Shown here: positions 1 to 4,568 of the stretch, in pieces
How the letters are laid out: the number at the start of each line of letters is the position of its first letter
Numbering within the stretch: position 1 is the stretch's first letter
DNA from: Cyclobacteriaceae bacterium
GTDB taxonomy: Bacteria > Bacteroidota > Bacteroidia > Cytophagales > Cyclobacteriaceae
DNA: 6,894 nt
NCBI GenBank assembly: GCA_019751475.1
Contig: JAIENH010000448.1
Coordinates: forward strand, 1 to 6,894
Direction of reading: 5' to 3'
Notes under the pieces: generated by a model
Told to the model about the DNA's origin: nothing
Database searches by the model: none
Seen by the model: the letters and a program-made list of their open reading frames with translations, nothing else
Program-made: the position numbers and the translations under genes

Positions 1-2
1 TA

Positions 3-728
3 AAACCACCCTTTTACTACTTTAGTCGGACAACAGTGATTCTCTATAGATTCTTTACCTCCTTAAACAAGGACAACTACGATCTACAAGGGCAATCCCT
101 TTCGGAAAAATTTCAAGTTATGGTCAATGTTCTTAATGACTACGCTTTTAATGGTAATGGTGGGGTGACAACATTGGACAAAAGAAGTTTTAACCTTTAT
201 CAAGAGGGACAAAATCAAATAATCAACTTCCTATACAGCACTGGACACCTAAACATAACTTGGAAGTACAAGTATTTCCAGAAGGAGTTTATTCACGAAA
301 GACAATTTACAGACGTCAGAAATCTAAGCATATTTGAACAGCAAAGACTTTCCGAAATACTGATTAAGGAGATGGACACAAAAATTCAAAATCATAAAAG
401 ATTAGTTCTGAAGCACGCTCCTCAACCACAAATACCCATTCATCAACTTCGTATAGTGGCTGTAAGGCAAGACATGGAGTCGAAATTAAGGGACTTATTA
501 ATGAAAACATTAAAGGATGCGCAGCAATTACCGGAACTCATGCATGGTGTTGTAGTGATGCAAGCAGCAGGAAATTTTTCTAAGAATTTGAAGGACAACT
601 ACCCAGAGGTGAGACAGGAAATGGAAGAATTGAATGAGGAATTTTTGGATGAGACAGAATTTAATGAAATGGTTGATGAAGTGACAACCAGTGTTTTGGG
701 TGAATTCATTGAATTCCCATTAAAGTAA
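3..728 (+). CDS. Hypothetical protein, 5' end probably outside the window
   Basis: I do not recognise this protein. The frame is open from the left edge to a TAA at 726-728, so the gene probably begins upstream. In-frame alternatives inside the window are GTG at 36 (231 codons including stop) and the first ATG at 120. The product looks soluble: there is no signal peptide or membrane segment in the visible part. The N-terminal half is rich in Asn, Gln, Phe and Tyr. The middle is basic and helical (around a KRLVLKHAPQPQIP stretch), and the last 50 residues are strongly acidic (EELNEEFLDETEF). No catalytic motif stands out. It is followed by a repeat-rich gap with no partner gene on its strand for about 380 bp. 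Coding composition is A+T-rich compared with pyk and fabF, which fits an accessory gene. That the frame is coding is fairly safe given its length; its function is unknown. Confidence 0.6.
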   Translation, partial: KPPFYYFSRTTVILYRFFTSLNKDNYDLQGQSLSEKFQVMVNVLNDYAFNGNGGVTTLDKRSFNLYQEGQNQIINFLYSTGHLNITWKYKYFQKEFIHERQFTDVRNLSIFEQQRLSEILIKEMDTKIQNHKRLVLKHAPQPQIPIHQLRIVAVRQDMESKLRDLLMKTLKDAQQLPELMHGVVVMQAAGNFSKNLKDNYPEVRQEMEELNEEFLDETEFNEMVDEVTTSVLGEFIEFPLK

Positions 729-748
729 CAGTAGACCCAACTGAACTA

Positions 749-900
749 CCTTCGGCTAAAAGCCGAAGGGTTTAGTATCGGCTAAAGCCGACTGAAGCAA
801 TGCACATAGACTCGGAAATCATTCGGGAGAAAATCGCTGAGTCATCTAGTGTTCGCTTCATACAAAATTATTAAACTAAAGTCTTCGCCTAAAGGCGAGG
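749..900. repeat. Cluster of CGSC-TAAA-GSCG stem-loops (REP/MITE-like)
   Basis: Three short hairpins share a GC-rich stem and a TAAA(A) loop: 749-769 (8-9 bp perfect), 778-791 (5 bp, TAAA loop) and 883-900 (7 bp with one G-T pair). Between the last two, 793-860 can fold into a long imperfect hairpin, with TGAAGC at 793-798 pairing GCTTCA at 855-860 and GACTC at 809-813 pairing GAGTC at 839-843. A further pair, TTTAGT at 771-776 with ACTAAA at 875-880, would close a multibranched structure. Such arrays resemble REP/BIME elements or small IS200/IS605-derived elements, which carry subterminal hairpins. No transposase gene is present. The 749-769 hairpin could also help end transcription of the upstream gene, but it lacks a T tract. 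Together with the repeat at 935-1103 it fills the gap between genes. Confidence 0.5.
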
Positions 901-934
901 GATTTTCCCCCAGATACAGACATTAATAAATCAC

Positions 935-987
935 TCTGCCCTTGTTGGTGTTGCGCGTGAGCAATGGCGCATAGGCTCACCAACAAG
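935..987 (+). repeat. 53-bp hairpin repeat, copy 1 (direct)
   Basis: This copy matches 1974-2026 at 46 of 53 positions by hand alignment, without gaps; similarity may extend a few bases further left (ATAAAT in both). It is itself palindromic: CTTGTTGGTG at 941-950 pairs with CACCAACAAG at 978-987, and an inner stem TGCGC/GCGCA (952-956 with 967-971) extends the fold. An alternative inner pairing is GTGAGC with GCTCAC. With the inverted copy at 1054-1103 it forms a composite inverted arrangement of about 170 bp, helped by an inner inverted repeat (1004-1016 with 1034-1049). Confidence 0.75.
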
Positions 988-1018
988 CAAGATGAACTTA
1001 GATAACAGTTGCTTTCGC

Positions 1019-1026
1019 TAATTTTG
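1019..1026 (+). promoter_or_regulatory. Possible -7 box (TAATTTTG) for the hydrolase gene
   Basis: The octamer fits the Bacteroidota TAnnTTTG box exactly and lies 86 bp before the preferred hydrolase start at 1113. No good TTTG -33 box is found at the usual spacing; the nearest is TTAG at 998-1001, and it is too close. The box lies at the centre of the composite repeat 935-1103, so the repeat may supply the promoter. Octamers like this are common in A+T-rich DNA, so this is weak. Confidence 0.2.
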
Positions 1027-1053
1027 TCATGGTGAAAGTAGCAATTGTTTCGA

Positions 1054-1103
1054 TTGTTGGTGCGGCCACGCTCTTTTCCGCGCACAACACCAACAGGGCG
1101 CAG
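1054..1103 (-). repeat. 53-bp hairpin repeat, copy 2 (inverted, diverged)
   Basis: Read on the minus strand, this segment follows copies 1 and 3 through both arms: CTGCGCCCTGTTGGTGTTG at one end and GCACCAACAA at the other. The centre is more diverged. Its own stem pairs TGTTGGTG (1055-1062) with CACCAACA (1088-1095), and the fold can extend through GCGG/CCGC. It lies immediately upstream of the preferred start of the hydrolase gene, and this is the main reason for not starting that gene at the in-frame ATG at 1029. Confidence 0.6.
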
Positions 1104-1112
1104 CAGCAATTA

Positions 1113-2006
1113 ATGAATATGAACTCAGCAGATTGGTATATAGACGGAAAAACGGAGATAATTAATGATCTAAACGTTTTCTTCAAACGATCAGGAAAAG
1201 GCAAGTCGCTAATTTGTATTCATGGGTTTCCTTCATCATCATGGGACTTTGAGGCAATATGGCCTTCATTAACAGAACGATTTGATGTAATGGCTCATGA
1301 TTTAATTGGGCTTGGGAAGTCGGCTAAACCCAACCAGCCTTTACCAATCAGTTTACAAGCTGATATTATTGAAGGATTAGCAACTAAGGCTGGAATCACC
1401 GAGGCTCATATATTTGCCCATGACTTAGGGGATACTGTTGCCCAGGAACTTTTAGCCCGTCAATTTGAAAGATCATCAAAGATTAAATGGTTATCATGTG
1501 TGTTCATGAATGGAGGCATATTTCCTGAAACACATCATGCTCTTTTTATTCAGAAGTTGTTAATGTCTCCTGTCGGGCCTCTTGTAGCTAAATTGATGTC
1601 TGAAAAGTCAATGAAAAATAGCTTAACCAAAGTTTTCAGCAAAGCACATCCTCCAACAAATGAGTTCGTACATGAAACATGGATGCTGGTTTCGGAAAAT
1701 AATGGTGTTTCAATGATACCAAGGCTTATCCGTTATATAGAAGAACGAAGAACATATCGTGAACGGTGGGTTACGCCCGTGGTAAATGCGGTTGTTCCAA
1801 TAAGGCTAATAAATGGAATTGAAGACCCGGTTTCGGGTAAGCACGTAGCAGATCGTTTTGCTGAAGTGGTTCCCAATGCAGATATTGTGCTGCTGGAAAA
1901 TTCTGGACATTATCCTCATGTGGAAACTCCGAAAGAAGTTTTAAAGGCCTTTTTTGAGTTTCATGATAAATTATCTGCCCTTGTTGATGTTGCGCGTGAG
2001 CCATAA
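1113..2006 (+). CDS. Alpha/beta-hydrolase, MEST/PEG1-like
   Basis: This is a 297-residue alpha/beta-hydrolase of the epoxide hydrolase/haloalkane dehalogenase superfamily; its substrate is unknown. Visible motifs are the oxyanion-hole loop HGFPSSSWDF (residues 37-46), a nucleophile elbow AHDLGD with probable nucleophile Asp104, the acid Asp238 in GIEDP, and the general base His266 in SGHYPH. The cap region carries NGGIFPETH, and DTVAQELL follows the elbow. From memory, these and an RRWV-like string are shared with vertebrate MEST (PEG1), so it is closer to that branch than to typical bacterial epoxide hydrolases. An Asp nucleophile predicts hydrolysis through an ester intermediate. ATG at 1113 is preferred over the in-frame ATG at 1029, because the 28 extra codons run through an inverted repeat copy and superfamily homology begins only around residue 7 of the shorter form. 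The last 11 codons and the stop lie in repeat copy 3. Codon use is A+T-rich beside pyk, suggesting transfer. Confidence 0.85.
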   Translation: MNMNSADWYIDGKTEIINDLNVFFKRSGKGKSLICIHGFPSSSWDFEAIWPSLTERFDVMAHDLIGLGKSAKPNQPLPISLQADIIEGLATKAGITEAHIFAHDLGDTVAQELLARQFERSSKIKWLSCVFMNGGIFPETHHALFIQKLLMSPVGPLVAKLMSEKSMKNSLTKVFSKAHPPTNEFVHETWMLVSENNGVSMIPRLIRYIEERRTYRERWVTPVVNAVVPIRLINGIEDPVSGKHVADRFAEVVPNADIVLLENSGHYPHVETPKEVLKAFFEFHDKLSALVDVAREP

Positions 2007-2026
2007 GAAATAGGCTCACCAACAAG
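1974..2026 (+). repeat. 53-bp hairpin repeat, copy 3 (direct)
   Basis: This is the direct partner of 935-987, 1039 bp downstream. The outer arms are CTTGTTGATG (1980-1989) and CACCAACAAG (2017-2026) with one mismatch. A 7-bp perfect alternative stem pairs GTGAGCC (1996-2002) with GGCTCAC (2013-2019) around a 10-nt loop. The hydrolase stop codon TAA (2004-2006) sits inside that loop. The structure may act as a 3' transcript barrier or terminator, but there is no T tract. Confidence 0.75.
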
Positions 2027-2071
2027 GGTGTGGGAATGACTAGAATAACCTATTAACAAAACATAACCCAC

Positions 2072-2176
2072 GCGGCAGGGATAGAAGCGGCACCCCGCAG
2101 TGGCGCGCCTCGCGCCACGAGGAGTAGTAAAAGCCCGGAGTAGTGGACTTGCAGCGCTTGTCTGCCGAAGCGGCAG
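2072..2176. repeat. GC-rich stem-loop intergenic element of Bacteroidota type
   Basis: This lies in the 294-bp gap between the convergent hydrolase and pyk genes. Perfect hairpins occur at 2100-2118 (8-bp stem GTGGCGCG/CGCGCCAC, 3-nt loop) and 2162-2176 (CTGCCG/CGGCAG, AAG loop); a weaker one follows at 2203-2215 (ACGCG-TTT-CGCGT). The flanking strings GGGATAGAAGCGGCA (2078-2092) and AAAGCCCGGAGTAGTGGAC resemble repeated intergenic stem-loops that I recall from many Bacteroidota genomes, possibly the Flavo-1 RNA family or a relative. That assignment is from memory and unverified. A role in bidirectional transcription termination would fit the position between convergent genes. No open frame here looks coding. 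Confidence 0.4.
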
Positions 2177-2236
2177 CGCAGGCAGGGTTACCCCGGTGGC
2201 CAACGCGTTTCGCGTGGACAGCCGCCCAAGAACATG

Positions 2237-2284
2237 TCTAACGTCTAACTTCGAACCTCTAACTTCTAACCTTAACCTCTAACT
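2237..2284. repeat. Degenerate TCTAACN heptamer tandem repeat
   Basis: Seven consecutive units lie just past the pyk stop codon: TCTAACG, TCTAACT, TCGAACC, TCTAACT, TCTAACC, a 6-bp TTAACC, and TCTAACT. Runs of this kind are common between genes in Bacteroidota. The count may vary between strains. Read on the pyk strand it is AGTTAGA-type purine-rich sequence with no stem-loop, so it is not an obvious terminator. Confidence 0.7.
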
Positions 2285-2300
2285 CCCAAGTCAGCGGCTT

Positions 2301-3728
2301 CTAATTCACCACGTGTACTTTAATCATATTGGAGCGACCTCTCTCCTGGATGGGCATGCTCGCCAGGATGATGAAAATATCTCCACTCTTCACGTGACCA
2401 TCTCGCTTCAGGATAGCCTCCACATCAGAAATAGTCTCGTCAGTTGAGGCGGCTTTGTCGTAGTGGTAGGCGCGCGTGGCCCACACCAGGTTCATGGTGT
2501 TGATAATGGATTTATTGCTTGTGAAGGCAAAGATGTTGGCGTTGGGCCGGTGCGAGGCTGCCTTGTAGGCAGCGTATCCCAACTGCGTCATGCCGACAAT
2601 AGCTGAAGCTCTTACATCTTTCGCGAGTTTGCAGGCGGTGAGTATCAAACTTTCGTTGAAGAAATTAGGCGAGTTCGGGTCGATCTCACGGAACTTGAAA
2701 AATATTCCACCCTGCTTCTCCACCGAACTGATGGTGCGCACCATACTGCGTATCACCTCGATAGGGTATTTACCTGCCGCTGTCTCAGCAGAAAGCATCA
2801 ACGCATCGGCACCGTCCATCACTGCATTGGCTACATCATTCGTCTCCGCGCGGGTTGGTCGAGGATTCTCAATCATACTCTCCATCATCTGCGTAGCCAC
2901 AATCACCGGCTTGGAAAGTCTGTTGCATTTTTCTACCAACATCTTCTGCACCATCGGCACTTCCTCCAGCCAGATCTCCACACCCAGGTCACCACGGGCC
3001 ACCATCACAGCATCCGTTGCATTTACAATCGCATCAATATTCTCCAGGGCCTCGGGCTTTTCAATCTTCGCCACAATGCGTGTGGTTGACTTGTGCTGAT
3101 CGATAATGCCGCGAAGGATGTCGATGTCTTTGGCTTTGCGTACAAACGAAAGTGCGACCCAGTCCACTTTATTTTTCAAACCAAACTCGAGGTCTTTCAA
3201 ATCTTTTTCGGTGAGCGAGGGGGCCGTCACGCGGGAGTAAGGAAGGTTAATTCCTTTGCGGGATTTGAGTGGGCCACCATACACTACCTCACACACCACG
3301 TCAATGTCCCGGGCTTCTTTTACCTTCAATTCAATTTTACCATCGTCAATCAGCACCATGTCGCCCGGCTTCACATCACGTGGAAGGTCTTTGTAGCTGG
3401 TGCTCACCATTTCATGATCGCCCACCAGTTCGCGCGTGGTGATGATGATAGTTTCGCGGGGCGTAAGCACCGTGCCTTCTTTTACTTCATTCACCCGGAT
3501 TTTCGGGCCTTGAAGGTCTTGCAACAAGGCGATGTGGGTGCCCATTTCTTCGTTGATCTCACGCACAAAGTTTATCACCTTCAGATGGTCTTCGTGTGTG
3601 CCATGCGAAAAGTTTAAGCGGAACACATCCACACCTTCTTTGGCCAGGGCGCGCAGCATCTCTTTTGAATTGGAGGCCGGCCCCACGGTGGCGACTATCT
3701 TGGTCTTGTTATACGAGATTTTTTCCAT
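2301..3728 (-). CDS. pyk: Pyruvate kinase
   Basis: This enzyme converts phosphoenolpyruvate and ADP to pyruvate and ATP in the cytoplasm, the last step of glycolysis. At 475 residues it has normal bacterial length. The A domain shows RLNFSHG (37-43), with the PEP-site Arg37, and QDLQGPKIR (70-78). The lid-like B domain spans roughly 76-170. VAKIEKPEA holds the catalytic Lys221 and metal ligand Glu223, RGDLG holds metal ligand Asp247, ATQMMESM (278-285) follows, and the C domain is about 350-475. Lys76 replaces the Glu117 of rabbit muscle enzyme and Leu72 replaces Thr, the pattern linked to K+-independent pyruvate kinases. The start ATG lies 43 bp after the stop of the upstream small gene on the same strand, so the two probably form one transcript read from the 4221-4253 promoter. 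The MEKISYNKTKIVATVGPAS start is typical, and no Shine-Dalgarno is obvious. Confidence 0.97.
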   Translation of the reverse strand: MEKISYNKTKIVATVGPASNSKEMLRALAKEGVDVFRLNFSHGTHEDHLKVINFVREINEEMGTHIALLQDLQGPKIRVNEVKEGTVLTPRETIIITTRELVGDHEMVSTSYKDLPRDVKPGDMVLIDDGKIELKVKEARDIDVVCEVVYGGPLKSRKGINLPYSRVTAPSLTEKDLKDLEFGLKNKVDWVALSFVRKAKDIDILRGIIDQHKSTTRIVAKIEKPEALENIDAIVNATDAVMVARGDLGVEIWLEEVPMVQKMLVEKCNRLSKPVIVATQMMESMIENPRPTRAETNDVANAVMDGADALMLSAETAAGKYPIEVIRSMVRTISSVEKQGGIFFKFREIDPNSPNFFNESLILTACKLAKDVRASAIVGMTQLGYAAYKAASHRPNANIFAFTSNKSIINTMNLVWATRAYHYDKAASTDETISDVEAILKRDGHVKSGDIFIILASMPIQERGRSNMIKVHVVN

Positions 3729-3770
3729 ACAGATGTTGAACTATAGACTTCCTGATTTGTGGTGAATAAT

Positions 3771-3796
3771 ATCAAAAGATGAAGTTGTCTTTTGAT
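3771..3796 (-). other. Stem-loop over the 3' end of the IPExxVDY-like gene
   Basis: A perfect 9-bp stem, ATCAAAAGA (3771-3779) with TCTTTTGAT (3788-3796), encloses an 8-nt loop. It covers the last codons and stop of the small gene and sits 43 bp before pyk. The stem is A+T-rich and therefore weak. It may influence mRNA processing or relative expression of the two genes, but it could be chance. Confidence 0.35.
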
Positions 3797-4206
3797 TTTA
3801 AAGATGCCAAAGGTATTAAAGCAGCCAATTCAACGGAAGGAATGTGACGCAAGTATTCCTGCAATCGATTGCCGGATAAGCTTTCCTCGCTTTGCGTCAT
3901 CAAAACAAAATCAAAGTGAGGAAACTCAGGCACCAGTTCAGTTGTGGCACCTTCCGTGTCAATCGTCTTGTTTTTGAACAGGTGAAGTTCGTTCATGGGG
4001 CTTTTAAACGAGAAATGATCAAACGAAAGATTTGGCCCCTTTTTCAAGTGCAGCGCGAAATTTTTCTGTCGTATCAGGTTGCCACTCAGAATTTTATTGA
4101 GGTGCCAGGCGAGTTGATAGCCCTTCAGCGAGGTGCGCACGCCCACCAATTCAAAATCGTAGGAGTACTCAATCTCCAGCTTGTTTTTCTTGATTTTTGC
4201 GGTCAT
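3772..4206 (-). CDS. IPExxVDY family-like small protein
   Basis: This 144-residue protein has no signal peptide or membrane segment and is probably cytoplasmic. It starts MTAKIKKNKLEIEY. The N-terminal half has a helix-like GYQLAWHLNKIL segment (30-40), and the signature-like LVPEFPHFDFVLM lies at 91-103. This resembles the IPExxVDY motif but is relaxed: Val for Ile, Phe for Tyr and one extra spacer residue. The family name comes from that motif in small Bacteroidota proteins of unknown function, which from memory often sit beside rnc, acpP or pyk; that placement is the stronger support here. It is the first gene of a two-gene unit with pyk and diverges from acpP. The predicted transcript leader is only about 8-10 nt, so translation initiation would be near-leaderless. 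No enzymatic residue can be argued from the sequence, and its function is unknown. Confidence 0.7.
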   Translation of the reverse strand: MTAKIKKNKLEIEYSYDFELVGVRTSLKGYQLAWHLNKILSGNLIRQKNFALHLKKGPNLSFDHFSFKSPMNELHLFKNKTIDTEGATTELVPEFPHFDFVLMTQSEESLSGNRLQEYLRHIPSVELAALIPLASLKSKDNFIF

Positions 4207-4220
4207 GGAGGGCTTTTTAC

Positions 4221-4253
4221 CAAACCTAAAAAGTTTGATAATATGGCACCAAA
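4221..4253 (-). promoter_or_regulatory. Predicted promoter for the IPExxVDY-like gene and pyk
   Basis: On the minus strand, TTTG (plus-strand CAAA at 4250-4253) precedes TAGGTTTG (4221-4228) by 21 bp. This fits the Bacteroidota -33/-7 consensus TTTG...TAnnTTTG. Transcription would start near 4214-4216, leaving about 8-10 nt before the ATG at 4206. It overlaps the opposing promoter at 4234-4265 almost completely. Confidence 0.6.
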
Positions 4254-4265
4254 TCTCTTACTTTG
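4234..4265 (+). promoter_or_regulatory. Predicted promoter for acpP-fabF-rnc
   Basis: TTTG at 4234-4237 is followed after 20 bp by TTACTTTG (4258-4265), one base from the TAnnTTTG consensus. The predicted start near 4270-4272 gives a leader of roughly 28 nt before the acpP ATG at 4299. It is interleaved with the minus-strand promoter, so RNA polymerase should not be able to occupy both at once. Confidence 0.6.
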
Positions 4266-4298
4266 CGCAGATTTTTAAAAATACTAAACCTTATAATC

Positions 4299-4538
4299 AT
4301 GTCTGACATCGCACAAAAAGTAAAGCAGATCATCATCGACAAACTCGGAGTGGAGGAATCGGAGGTTACACCAGAGGCAAGTTTCACTAACGACCTGGGT
4401 GCCGATTCACTTGATACTGTTGAGTTGATCATGGAGTTTGAAAAAGAATTTAATATCTCCATTCCGGACGACCAGGCTGAAAACATAGCGACCGTAGGAC
4501 AGGCGATTGCCTACCTTGAGCAAAACGCTAAGAAATAA
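4299..4538 (+). CDS. acpP: Acyl carrier protein
   Basis: This 79-residue acidic cytoplasmic protein carries growing acyl chains on a 4'-phosphopantetheine arm during type II fatty acid synthesis. The attachment serine is Ser37 in the hallmark [10 protein letters not shown] motif. The four-helix layout is visible: helix 1 [13 protein letters not shown], helix 2 starting at DSLD, and the C-terminal [11 protein letters not shown] helix. The start is ATG at 4299 (MSDIAQKV); an upstream in-frame extension to 4263 would add 12 residues unlike any ACP and would begin inside the promoter. It lies 30 bp before fabF, its enzymatic partner, in the arrangement widespread across bacteria. Confidence 0.97.
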   Translation: MSDIAQKVKQIIIDKLGVEESEVTPEASFTNDLGADSLDTVELIMEFEKEFNISIPDDQAENIATVGQAIAYLEQNAKK

Positions 4539-4556
4539 TCAGGATCTACTCCTGAT
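4538..4556 (+). other. Intercistronic stem-loop between acpP and fabF
   Basis: A perfect 7-bp stem, ATCAGGA/TCCTGAT, encloses the 5-nt loop TCTAC. It begins at the last base of the acpP stop codon and is followed by CAAATTTTC. It could be a partial terminator or 3' end stabiliser, letting the short acpP message accumulate above fabF, as ACP is needed in large excess. The structure is seen; the role is inference. Confidence 0.5.
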
Positions 4557-4568
4557 CAAATTTTCAAT

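Noticed and set aside
749..769. Rho-independent terminator for the first gene
   Set aside because: The stem is good, but the following GTTTAGTAT is not a T tract, and near-identical hairpins recur at 778-791 and 883-900, so a repeat element is the better label.
876..1109. Minus-strand open frame with HAQHQQGQ residues, repeated in another minus-strand frame at 1771-2025
   Set aside because: The shared peptide is just the translation of repeat copies 1 and 3. There is no start context and no conservation beyond the repeat, and the second frame runs antisense to the well-supported hydrolase gene.
1029..1112. Longer hydrolase start with a signal-peptide-like N-terminus (MVKVAIVSIVGAATLFSA)
   Set aside because: These codons coincide with the inverted repeat copy and inner inverted repeat, and family homology begins only after Met at 1113. 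The hydrophobic stretch is probably accidental. It is not fully excluded.
935..2026. Integron attC sites flanking a gene cassette
   Set aside because: The outer arms are GTTGG...CCAAC, the opposite orientation to the attC pattern RYYYAAC...GTTRRRY. No integrase or further cassette is visible. The cassette-like layout is kept as a finding, but the attC label is not supported.
2100..2282. 60-residue plus-strand open frame in the convergent gap
   Set aside because: It is made entirely of hairpin and heptamer repeats, with no protein-like composition or ribosome binding site.
3093..3617. 174-residue plus-strand open frame within pyk
   Set aside because: It is antisense to a fully conserved pyruvate kinase, and its low-complexity His/Phe-rich product is what the pyk codon pattern gives in reverse.
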